From NCBI RefSeq assembly GCF_964204645.1, contig NC_134026.1:22898650-22958649 (forward strand): a stretch of DNA of 60,000 nt, read 5' to 3'. Made by a program: the position numbers and the translations under genes. The notes beneath the pieces were generated by a model. It was not told the origin of the DNA. It was given only the letters and a program-made list of their open reading frames with translations, and ran no database searches. Source of the DNA: Tubulanus polymorphus. Its lineage: Eukaryota > Nemertea > Palaeonemertea > Tubulaniformes > Tubulanidae. Shown here one piece after another: positions 37,188 to 47,700 of this stretch (position 1 is the stretch's first letter; every line of letters starts with the position of its first letter).

Positions 37188-37459
37188 ATATCATTTGAAA
37201 ACTGGGTTTTATACCAAAACTGCATTCGTAAGTAAACGCATCAAGTTTGTCACCAATCTGTGCTGATTTCTATCCCTTTTTCTACGTCTTTGATTCTTTT
37301 TTATTAACCAGATAATCATTTCGATTTTTCAAACTCTAGCATTTAAGAACTTGCATTATATTGTGGGCGATATTCACATGACACCTGCCTGTGAGCAAGT
37401 TACACCTAAATATCTTATTCATTAATTCAATTTCAAAGCTGCATAATAAGCTGCTATTG

Positions 37460-38310
37460 AATTAATTTCTAACGTAATGTCTGCTTGAACAGAATCCGAA
37501 GAGAGAGCGGGAGTCTGATTCACTTCCCCGCTGAAATGAAATCTTTGTATTCGCTCAAATTACGGCATCCATTTGTGATACATGAAATTATCGTAATTCG
37601 GATAAGGATTAACGTTAATTTCGCCGATGTTTGGTTGAATAAGCTGCTCCCGAGTAGGACTACCCATAGCGTAATTTTTTTCTAATTAGATGATCGTCAT
37701 TACGCATCTGTGCGCGGTATTTTTCCATACAAGGCCTCATCAACACGACGCACTCATCAATATTTCAAGTGCTAATATGATGTTTAGTATATAGCCTGAT
37801 ATCGGAAAAATAATTGATTGAAACGGACGTGCACGTACGTTGAATGAAACGCCGACAACTGATGAAACAAATTTATGCGCCTTTATATCGATGTTCAATG
37901 ATGGGCATGTTTATTTTCAATGAATAGGTGGATAAGCTTATTTCCACCGCGCACGATTCGGCCGCGTGAAAAAAAAGGCGAAGCGCAAAAATTACCACAG
38001 TAACGTGGCCAGTTCTGATGTAGGGACGACGTGACTGTTTTTTCATTGCTCTTCGTGTTTTATCGGGTTGTCTTCATTTTTTCTATAATAAGCAGCTGTG
38101 CCGTACCTGTTACATGGATTATAGTCATTATAATTGCGGGTAGGGGGTGCATAAAGTCGGTTTTGTTATTTAAGTGTAGGTATGTGCATACTGCAGGTAT
38201 CATCGTTTATCGATATTCATATATACATATGCATATCGCGTCATCACTAATTGCCTATTTCGATTCATTAGTGCTTTACGGAACAAGCACGAAGAGTGAT
38301 AGCTATTAGT
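37460..38310. promoter_or_regulatory. CpG-richer patch, candidate enhancer
   Basis: CG-rich for the window (CGTGCACGTACGTTG, CACCGCGCACGATTCGGCCG, AGGCGAAGCGC), with TAATTAGATGATCGTCATTA (37683 on) and other homeodomain-like cores. It lies 0.3 kb after ratchet site 3. No convincing frame. Read as possible regulatory DNA. Confidence 0.3.
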
Positions 38311-38393
38311 TTTACACGGGCTCTTAGATAAAAGAGCTGGTGTTTTGTCAATTCAATTGATTAGCTCAACTAATAATACTTACAAATCTTAGC

Positions 38394-38430
38394 ATATATA
38401 TATATATATATATATATGTGTGTATATAAA
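38394..38430. repeat. TA/TG microsatellite
   Basis: About 12 TA units followed by TGTGTGTATATA. Confidence 0.9.
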
Positions 38431-39753
38431 CATATAAATCTTTTCGGAAAAATTTATAATGTTTGCCGGTGGTGCAGTACGTAAGGGAGCTGGTCAACAT
38501 CAGCCAATAAAACGTATGTACACATTAACAGTTTTTTTTTACCATTCTCTTATTGGGATGTTCTTTCTCTCTCTTTCTTTCTCACTGGCTCTCATTATAT
38601 TTTCTGAAGCAGTTCTGATTATTCTGCCAATTCTTCGAGATGCAAAATTTCATTTACCGATTCATCATCCTCTCTTTGATGTATTCGTCATTACGGGTAT
38701 CACACGCTAGTCGCAGCACTTTCATCATCTCCTATAATTTGACTAAATCTAAACGTGACTCGGGTGAACGCTGATGTCGAGCTGCTGATTTTGCGTGTAT
38801 TGCACCGCAGGCGTTCAGAGGTCTTACGATGCAGCGAATTCCACAGAGGTGGCGCAAGATTTGATGTTACTGTGGCTGTTCGCGATGGCCACCATCTTTA
38901 TATTTTTCGCTTAATTGGCTTTTGGGGGGAAATGAACTGATAATTTCATTTCCTCAAGATTGGCTTGATCAATGTTTCCGACTTCGTTAACAAATTAACT
39001 TAGAACTCGAACAATATATCCTATAATTATACTCAAACATTGTGTAATCTATCTAGTGTCAATCAGATTTCAGTGACTGTCATGGGCAATAAGAGTGTAG
39101 TTTAAGTTCGGCCAAACTTCCTTTGGTTTGGAGACCTGTAAAACTATCGCACTTCTTATCAATTCAGTCATTAGCTGTATTACTTTAGGGCGTATCCCAA
39201 TTTCAATATAGCATCTCCTGATCATGCAGTGGTTTAATATTATCAATTATCACATATGTATTACTGTTATATTGAGTTCCCAATAAGAGTATTCAATAAG
39301 TCATTAGCTATAATTAGATATACTGTTACTACACTGCTACTGTACTATCTCTAGTCCAACCTGATAATTTCTATGTACATTTTTGTATTGTTCAGCAAAA
39401 GGGATATAGCCAATGTGCAGTGAATGACTAAACTCTGTAAATGTTTAATTATCAATTATGTGGACGCTGATATTTGTGACTGGGCTTCCATCTATTTCCA
39501 ATGGACTGGTTTCAACGGATGTGACCACTTAAAGGGTGAATTGTATGTTTTTTGATCATACACTAGAAATAACCTAATGAATTTTGGTCATCCTACATAT
39601 GAAATATGAATAGTTCCAGTTTATGACTCAATATATTGTTCTCATATATTTTCAATATCATTTTACAGCACTGAATTATTCAAACAGCTCTGGTTACTTA
39701 GTAAACAGTAATTATTGATGAATTTGTGTCATCTGGATCATTTTCAATTACAG
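38431..39753. other. non-coding, no feature seen
   Basis: No feature seen. The frames at 38459-38710 and 38755-38940 have no recognisable domain. Confidence 0.4.
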
Positions 39754-39759
39754 CCTCAT
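39754..39759. other. target duplication, left (CCTCAT)
   Basis: Six bases just outside the left end, matching CCTGAT at 41132-41137 with one difference. Confidence 0.5.
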
Positions 39760-39839
39760 AGTAATTGTATAAATGGGCTTTCATTCGAGAGATCGAGCCC
39801 ACTCTCCCTCTCAACCTCTGATATGAAAGCCCATTTATA
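39760..39839 (+). repeat. left terminal inverted repeat, hairpin-forming
   Basis: An 80-bp terminal repeat. It contains a 17-bp exact inverted pair, TATAAATGGGCTTTCAT (39768-39784) and its complement (39823-39839), around a 38-nt GAGCCCACTCTCCCTCTC-bearing loop. Compared with the right end it has lost about 8 bp of the inner stem and gained AAA after AGTAATTGTAT. Confidence 0.85.
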
Positions 39840-39873
39840 AAATCACTACATCCGGTTGGAATGAAACCATCCA

Positions 39874-39879
39874 TTTATT
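39874..39879 (-). terminator. possible polyadenylation signal AATAAA
   Basis: TTTATT on the + strand reads AATAAA on the minus strand, about 175 bp past the stop of the downstream frame and just inside the left terminal repeat. In DNA this AT-rich the motif is weak evidence. Confidence 0.25.
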
Positions 39880-40052
39880 TAAGAAAAAAAATTAAAAAAT
39901 TAATGAATATTTAATATTTTATAATCATTTTTAAAATATTAAACTTTTGTATGATTAAATCAAATAACAATTAAACTTACTGTCTAACAGTTATTCATTA
40001 ACTAATTTCTCAATGTTTTAACTATTATATATTTGAAACATACAGCTTAATC

Positions 40053-40358
40053 TTATTTCAATATAGAATTATTATTCTTTTCATATTTGATATGTTTAAT
40101 TGTCTGATAATGTTTTGATTTATGTGATCTTAAATATTTACCTCCACAATAACAATGCACTTTTTCATTAGGATTGAATTTTCTAAATTCATCATCTAAA
40201 TTACATTGAATTCCAATTTCTTTATAAGAATTATTATTAAATGATTCACATTGAATACCAATATTTGATAAATTTTCACTATAAATGATTTGTTTATTAT
40301 TAAAATTGTCTATAAAATTGTCTATATAATTGTCTTTTTTCAATTCTAAGTTAAACAT
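40053..40358 (-). CDS. element-encoded protein with CxCGGxY-H-H zinc-finger-like motif
   Basis: 101 codons in sequence about 80% AT, where a chance frame of this length is unlikely. The residues C69, C71, H83 and H89 form C-x-C-x11-H-x5-H, with GG and a Tyr after the second Cys and many Lys around it. This compact pattern recalls small zinc modules I associate with large DNA viruses and virus-like mobile elements; that is memory, not a search. Two IGIQC pentamers (residues 33-37 and 48-52) form an internal repeat. The start codon overlaps the stop of the upstream frame by 8 nt (40351-40358). It could be a second protein, the C-terminal half of one protein reached by frameshift, or one gene broken by an indel. 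Likely nucleic-acid binding, by inference. It runs antisense to the presumed host intron. Confidence 0.6.
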   Translation of the reverse strand: MFNLELKKDNYIDNFIDNFNNKQIIYSENLSNIGIQCESFNNNSYKEIGIQCNLDDEFRKFNPNEKVHCYCGGKYLRSHKSKHYQTIKHIKYEKNNNSILK

Positions 40359-40686
40359 CTTTAGAAAGTATTAAATCACTATCTCTTTCATTAAAAGGAG
40401 TTTGAAGAATATTCATTATGTTTTCATCTAAAGTTCCTTTACAATTTAAAACTGTATTAGATATTTTAGGATTTTTAGCACCATTATCTAAAGTATCTAC
40501 TAGTTCAGTAATTAAATATGTTTCATTTGAAAATATTTGATTAATCATAGTAATATTATCGATTTTATATTGTCTTCCATACACTAAATTTGTTGCTGAG
40601 ATATAATTTTTAATGTTAAACTGTGAAAATGATTTATTGGTTTCATTGATTTCGATTTTGAATTTCGGTTCTTCTTCTTTCTTCAT
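40351..40686 (-). CDS. element-encoded protein of unknown function
   Basis: 111 codons starting ATG at 40686. It is acidic and lysine-rich at the N terminus (MKKEEEPKFKIEI) and polar throughout, with no membrane segment, signal peptide or catalytic motif that I can see. It belongs to the 1.37 kb insertion: first frame after the upstream repeats, followed by the zinc-finger-like frame with an 8-nt overlap in the +1 frame. A frame this long in 80% AT DNA argues that it was under selection recently. I do not recognise the family. It may be the N-terminal half of a single protein of about 210 residues. Confidence 0.5.
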   Translation of the reverse strand: MKKEEEPKFKIEINETNKSFSQFNIKNYISATNLVYGRQYKIDNITMINQIFSNETYLITELVDTLDNGAKNPKISNTVLNCKGTLDENIMNILQTPFNERDSDLILSKDV

Positions 40687-40710
40687 TTTTATAACAAAAC
40701 TTTTATCAAA

Positions 40711-40971
40711 ATAAATCTAACTCATTCAAATATAAATATTCAATGTTAAAATATGAATTATTTCACTCACACTTTACTCACACTTTTAATGTTTAAAAAT
40801 CTAACTCATACAAATATAAATATTAAAATATGTTTAAAATATAAACTATTTCACTCACACTTTACTCACAATTTCATATTTAAAAAATCTAATATTAATC
40901 AACTCGTTAATTACTCGTTACTTTTCTAAAATATGAGTTATTTCTCACACTTTACTCACACTTTTATAATT
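40711..40971 (-). repeat. three 88-90 bp tandem repeats upstream of the element genes
   Basis: Each unit ends in a block related to TCACTCACACTTTACTCACA. The shared ACTTTACTCA begins at 40771, 40859 and 40949, giving periods of 88 and 90 bp. Units 1 and 2 also share AATCTAACTCAT.CAAATATAAATATT; unit 3 is more diverged. They lie just upstream of the minus-strand frames, so promoter elements or replication-protein iterons are possible. Function unknown. Confidence 0.8.
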
Positions 40972-41047
40972 AATATATAATTTATTTTGAAATATATAAA
41001 ATTCATGTAAATAATGTTAATTTATATGAAATTATTAGGAGTTAATG

Positions 41048-41131
41048 TATAAATGGGCTTTCATATCAGAGGTTGAGAGGGAGAGTGGGCTCGACCTCTC
41101 GACCTCTGGTATGAAAGCCCATACAATTACT
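41048..41131 (-). repeat. right terminal inverted repeat, near-complete hairpin
   Basis: The inverse of the left terminal repeat. Here the inner stem is fuller: CAGAGGTTGAGAGGG pairs with the later CTCTCGACCTCTG with few mismatches. The whole forms a stem of about 26-27 bp with a loop of about 13-20 nt, followed by ATACAATTACT at the outer edge. Confidence 0.85.
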
Positions 41132-41137
41132 CCTGAT
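41132..41137. other. target duplication, right (CCTGAT)
   Basis: Partner of CCTCAT at 39754-39759. Confidence 0.5.
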
Positions 41138-44100
41138 GTTGGCTCGATTGCGGGATCCTTAAACTGCAAACAAGTAATTAACCTTGCTGGTGATCTCATT
41201 AATGTATAGGCATTGATTGTACAGATACCATGAATTAGTAGTGAGTTTTTTCCCATGCTCTGTCATCCTTTGCAAACTTTAGAGCACGGATTAACTTAGA
41301 ATATTAAAGTATGAAAGTATGAAACAAACATGGCTTGTACTGGTTGGGAATCTAATTTTTATTTCGTGGATATCTCGTTATCACTTTCTCATTATGACTG
41401 AATGCTTGAAACTGTAAATGACCGCATATATTCAGTTCTACTGTATGAAATAGGATGGCAGCACTGGAACCATCTCTGATTTTCAGATCGAAAGAGATGG
41501 TTAATTACTATCAGACAAAAAAAAATGAAAATGATTAATCATAGTCGTCCTGCGACATATGTTTATTTAAAATGAAATGCTGCATATTTCAACACTGTAT
41601 TTCAAACAGAATTGATATAAGCTACAAGCTTGAAAATGGGGAATGAAGTTATTCAAGCAAAATTAGGTAGGATTAATGTTACACAGTATAAATTGAAATT
41701 TTGCTTCGATATGTTTTAGTTTAGGTTCAGCTGCGAGATATTTCAATACATCTTGTACGGCATATTCCATTTGATTCTCTTTTCATATGGGATTGATTCG
41801 ATCAGACGAGGCAGTTGTTTATTAAGAATTGGGTATTGAGGATATAACAATAGTTAGTGTCAAGCCATCGAAGTTATATTTATTTGCGTACATATTAGCT
41901 TCAGAGAGTTGCTCTCGCAATCATACTGCTACTGTCAAAAATACGGAAATAGCCCGATTATATGTCTGGCATGTTTTAGCCATCGGCTAGAGAGAAAGAG
42001 AGAGACGGACCCGGTAATGGGTTGCTGTCAAGCAGGAGCCTTGTCTGGAATCACGTTTTGTCGGTGATCACCAGCGAACAAATTGGTCTCGGAACAAATA
42101 ACAAGCAGGCTACTATGTCTTTTTGTAATGCCCGTGTCCTAATGATTAAATAATGAATATAAGGAACGCCACCTGTGGGCCATCTGGGAAAATGCAATCG
42201 AATTAGATACTAGATGATAAGTACTGCGCCATTTCCTATCCAACCCTTTTTTTCGATTATTGCCTAAATAAATCTATGTAGTGCAAAAATATTGATGGTC
42301 ACCTTTCTATTGTTATGTTAAGTCATTACTCTGAGCCAGCGAAAATATATGATTTCCTAAATTCAACACTTTATCAAAGCGACCTGCAGGATATTTTAAA
42401 AATATTGTATGCAGGTTATGCGCTGGAGAGACCGACTTAATTGTTATACCCCACCTCAGCTGTTATTGACCCAACTGGCTACGTATTTAGTACATGATGA
42501 GTTGCCATGGAAACTGACTGGCATCCTTGTATATTTTGTATGACATTTTATGTAAAAATTCTTTCACGAGAATCAAATCAAATAGCCAATTTTGCGCTCA
42601 TCAATATTTTTTGATACCAATCTACTTAAACTTATCTATTACACATAATATAAAAACAATATCTTTGCGTTCTTTGTTTTCACCACGCTTACACGTTTGA
42701 TCGTATTCTTTCTAACGGAACAATTTTCTAATCATCTTCATACAAGCATAAGTAACTTCGATTCTCTTTACATCTTTCATAATGTTAGTGGTCAATTGAT
42801 TTATCTTCTTTTGCTAAATAGGGTTTAACTTCCAGAAATAATAACCTGCAGTTTTTTTCTACACTTAAGCACATAAGTACAGCAAATAATTGATATATGA
42901 CAGCACTTGAGAGATAAACCTGCTGAACCTCTTTTAACTTATTTCACAAGTCGTAATATGAATGTATGTATTGGAAATTTATCTTAACTTTCATTCTGTG
43001 CGAATGTAGCTGTTATGGCGGGTTGAAGGTCTCTCGGTAATCAGCTCAGCGAATCTCTCCTTAATCAGTTATCTTACTTGTTGTTCATTGATTTGAAGTC
43101 TGTGGGGATTTCAGCATCCGCAACTGAATTCAATTCAGAATCCTCCAACACCAGGGCAACATTCACTTACTTTCACCAACTGTAAATCTGCGGGGGATGT
43201 GTTGATTTCAACATTCTCCGCACTTCACTGCGAAGAGCTGTTCTTTGAAAAAAAATTTTTCCTGAGTTGTATAGCTAGTCTTTGAAAAAAGTATATGTAA
43301 TCTTTTGCCATCTCGGTCTATTTATCCGTTCAATGCATATTTGAATTAGCAACGCCAAATTACGAAGCGAAATGCCAAAGTTGAGTTTATTATGAAACGT
43401 AATGTTTTATGGTTGAAACAATTGAACGATGCAGGTGAGTCATTTATTAACTTTCTCAATTACGGACCTGTCATGAGAAAGAGCAGATAACTGATCGATG
43501 TGTGGTTTGTCACGAAAACGAATGCAATAAAACATCAGAATTGCTATTTTTGTTTGGTCAGCTGTAAAACCGTTTTAATGAATTTATTCCCCTCCATATT
43601 CATGTTTTAGACATGAATATGCTCAGGGGGCTTCAGATGTAGCGGGTTTTTGGCCGAGCAATACCCAATTGATTCAAAGTTTTCAGCTTCTAAAGCATTA
43701 AAATGTCGAGATATAGAATACTTCATAGTTGATATCAAAACGCCCTAGGTAAACTATTGATAGCTATTGTGTAATTGTTGATGAATTCGATAGGGAATTT
43801 CGATCTAAATACTGCTGTAAATTATTCATTGTTGCTGCTGCCTATATTTCCGCGATATACACTCATCATCGTATTTGGTTGATTCGGATTTGGCTGCACA
43901 TGTATAGCTATGCCCATATCTGGCAGAATGTTAATAGAATAATCACAATATTTACATGGGTTATCATCGAATCGGTTACATTCATAGATACCTTATTCTT
44001 AGGCCAGAAATCTAGGCGCTAAATCATCTTCGTGAACGTACTTGTTATCGTTATCATCAACATCGATGATGAACTTGGCGGCGCTATCATGTATTTTGGT

Positions 44101-44630
44101 CTCAGCCGAAGTAATAAGTAGGCAGTGAAGCGTGTTCATGCTCCACAGTGGAACTATCTGCGATCACTACTCTCGATGCTCTCTGACAATATCTGGTGGT
44201 GCTGGTGTGTCAATACTCTCTCTCTCTCTCTACACATACTCAGCTAAACGACGACAGCTTCCAGTCTCAGTAAGGTTTAGTTCAGTGCACAGCGGAGATT
44301 TTCATCAGGACAGAATTCTTGTCGTGTACCACTTTGGGGTTGGTTTTCAATTCCCCCGCGTGAAAACATTTGAGCTGATGTGATTTGGTAGTGATGTTTT
44401 GTCTTGAATGTTATTAAGTGAAATACCATTTGGATAAAAATCATATGAATTTGGATGAGAGGATTTTGCAAATCTTCAGATGCTGTTATAAGCAGTGTAC
44501 GCAAAAAGCATCATCTGCCGGGTTATGAAGGATTTCAGTTACAAATATCTGAGTGTTGCTGTCTAAAAATACTTGCCACCTGAGAAAACTGACGTCAGCT
44601 AGTTTCTTTCAAAGGAGAGACGGCTCTCAC
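41138..44630. other. non-coding; one (CT)n tract
   Basis: No gene is seen in about 3.5 kb. A (CT)8 run lies at 44216-44231. CAG|GTGAGT at about 43434 is a donor-like site with no pyrimidine tract before it. Confidence 0.4.
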
Positions 44631-44666
44631 GTATATGTATATATATATATATATAAATATATATAT

Positions 44667-44717
<51 letters not shown>

Positions 44718-44766
44718 GTGTGTGTGTATATATATATTATATATATGTTCATATATATTTATATAA
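44631..44766. repeat. compound TA/TG microsatellite
   Basis: TA runs interrupted by AAAT, GTGA, CA and TGTGTGTG segments. The long YIYIYI frames on both strands are artefacts of it. Confidence 0.95.
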
Positions 44767-47700
44767 TCAAGTGGTAGCATCATTTTGATCAGTTTCCAGG
44801 ACAGGCAGCAGAAATTTGTTAATCGTGTGTGTACCGATAGTGTGACCCTAAGAGGCCACTGATGGTACGGTAGAAGTCCATGCATTTGCACCCTTGCGCA
44901 TTCCGCCAGAGTCTGGTTCACACATACTTCATGTTCCGAATGAAGCTACACAAGCTTCTGCCACAGTTTCGAAAGGGCTTAGGCTTTGGAAAACCTGAAA
45001 GTAAGTAGTGTCATTCTGATATTATTTTGTTTTTCAGACTCACTTCACTTTGTATATTGCTGTTTTCATTTTGTGACTGTTGGCACTTTGATCCCCAGTT
45101 GGGCTGTAGTGATTAAAAGCTAGTGGTAGCACATCGACATTTCTGCTGCATTGTATTGACAACATTTGTTGAACTCTATCACACTAAACATCTTATTAAA
45201 TGCTTAATGAAAACTAATGCCATCGACGTTTTGCAGGAATTCTTTATTCATTTGCAATTCCCCTGCATGGTAGAGATGGTATAGTAATTTGCGAGCATTT
45301 TATTTCATAGGCTGCTTTTCAACGAGCGTTTCCGACGAATTGTTTATTATCCATAAATAACGCAGGGCATATTTTTCGTTACAAATGGAATTGGAATATC
45401 TTGGGAAATGTGTTAAGTACGGGGCCATTTATGAAGTTTTTGTGTCTGTGTATATTCGCAAATTACCAATTCCCCAATGACCTATATTTTTTTATATGCG
45501 ATGGAAATGGGACAGAATATCGCCAAATAGATGGAGTTTATGGATGTGTTATTGTATCAATGCATGTTTGACATTTACATGATATTTGATACCTATTGAC
45601 TGATTTTTAAAGTTTTCGCCGGTATGTTTTGTACTGCGTGCTGTTGGACTTCATTAATTCAGAAACGTTTGTTTCCTCAATATGAAATTTAACTGCCACT
45701 TCATCTTTTCCGCTTGATGTATGAAAAACATCGGTATTTAAACACTTTCATCAGCAGCATTTATTAAGGCTCACTGGAATGATTTTCCCACTTCTTATTC
45801 TACATTTCTTTCATTTTCTGCTTGCTTGAGAACTTTCCTAATTTGCTTCCGACCGAATCAGTTTCCAATTTGCTTCGCAGAACCGACTTGGCATCAGGTG
45901 TTCAAAAACCACTGCGCTGTACTTCGACAATTTCCTTTTCATTTGCAACGGCTCCCCTTAGTGATTCGTTCTGCATCATCTTAAGTCGATGATCAATTTC
46001 ACCAAAAATGAATGACTATCCGTATTTCAAAACATAATGGCACGTGATCGTCATCGTCTTGTATTCCTCATTTACTGATATGATATTTTAGCCAGTATAT
46101 TCATTACTTAAGCAACTTAAACTAGTTGACATTCTTTGACTGCCTACTCATTTCAGCTGATACTTAGTATTGTAAGTTGCTATTAATCTAGTGGTCTTTA
46201 AATACCACCACCCTGGCTGTATTATAGTATCTGGGACAGTACGGAATTAATTGGTAACCCAATGTCTGGATGAGCCTCATTAACAGTATATTGACATATT
46301 GCCATGCAATGCTCATCATTAGCAAACAAATCATTATTTTTCCATGGCAATTGTAGTATTCACCAATATAGCAACCATTATACATTGTGGATTTTATGTA
46401 CCTTTCATCTTTAGCACCATGCTGAGACTATGATATGCGTTATTTTCTGTTTAATCCGGTAACCTAGTGTTATTTGCTACTAATCCTTAGAAATCGTTAC
46501 TGCTTAAACGCCTTTTAAGTGCTTTAACTTACTATACATAGCTAACTATACTGAAGTTTTACCATATTCGTGATGATTAACTTAAGCACCTGTAAAGAGC
46601 TATTAATTCTAAGTCAGCAACGTCATGGATCCAGCAGATGAATGCAAATGGGCTGTTGTTTTTTTCCCTATTTGTTTATGTTGGCCATCACGAAAAACTT
46701 ACTCAATCTGCGAGATAAATGAAGTTTGTTATGTAAACATCCGTTTCGTAACTGGAAACGCTACAGTCTAAGTAATCTCAACAAACTTTCTTGTTCGTGT
46801 GGTTAGGTGAGAAAGTCGAGTAATGAACAGTAAAATATTTACCGAAAAACTTCCAACCCAAATACAAATCTATTGAGGATGAGATAGTATCAGATATCGA
46901 CTTCTAAACGATTTCAACTTCATTTCTACGTATTGGTGATTAAGCTTCTTTCTTAGTGGCTTATTTCAAGACTATTTTGTTAACCCCAAAAAGATAAAGA
47001 AAATGAACCATACAACTAATTGAATCTTCGCTTCATTCGCCGGTCCGGGCTTGACAGTTTGACCATTTGGTTGCATTCATTATTATAATAAAATTATCTG
47101 AAGATACAATTATATAATTATATATTCAGATACTGATTTACAACACATATTGATAGTCATGTGTTAATGTACCAGTATAAAGTGTTGAAGCTTGTATCAT
47201 ATTTGCCGATGATATAATGATTCATTCAGCCAGTGCCAATACTGTCATCTGTTTAGTATTCATTATGATCTAGATCAATCAACTATTTGGATACATGAAT
47301 TTTATTCTTCGCTATATATATATTATTATTATTGAAAATTTGCTTTTGTGCCTTAGATTGTCATGGATTTCGGCTGGTTTTGATGTTATAGTCTTCGATG
47401 TCCTAATTGAATTTACCTGGTAACTAGATTGGGAATTATACATAATGCACTGAACGCGAGAATTTACATACCCATAATATGTAATAGCTAGCAGTGAGGT
47501 AGTAGTGGCCAGTGGCTGCTGTAGCCTCCTGAACTAACATTCAAGACGAACGTATTTTCCTTGTTCCTGCTTCATGGAATATTGTCTGCCTTCATGGGAA
47601 TACAAATTCATTAATGCCCGAGCTTCAGATTACTGGTGCTTAGTGGAACAGTGACTGATAACACAAGTTACAACTAATTAAACTTTTCCAGTCAGCATTA

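Larger units (their letters stand above)
39760..41131. mobile_element. 1.37 kb virus-like passenger element with hairpin terminal repeats
   Basis: Its ends are inverted copies, AGTAATTGTAT... on the left and ...ATACAATTACT on the right. Likely 6-bp target duplications flank it: CCTCAT (39754-39759) and CCTGAT (41132-41137), one change. The interior is near 80% AT, well above the flanks. In order on the minus strand it holds three 88-90 bp repeats, a 111-codon frame, an overlapping 101-codon frame with a zinc-finger-like motif, and a possible AATAAA. 5'-AG termini and 6-bp duplications are reported for Polinton/Maverick elements, but none of their core genes (polymerase B, integrase, ATPase, protease, capsid) is present. 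It is therefore a miniature or satellite form, or an unrelated new type. The boundaries are seen; the affiliation is inference. Confidence 0.75.
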
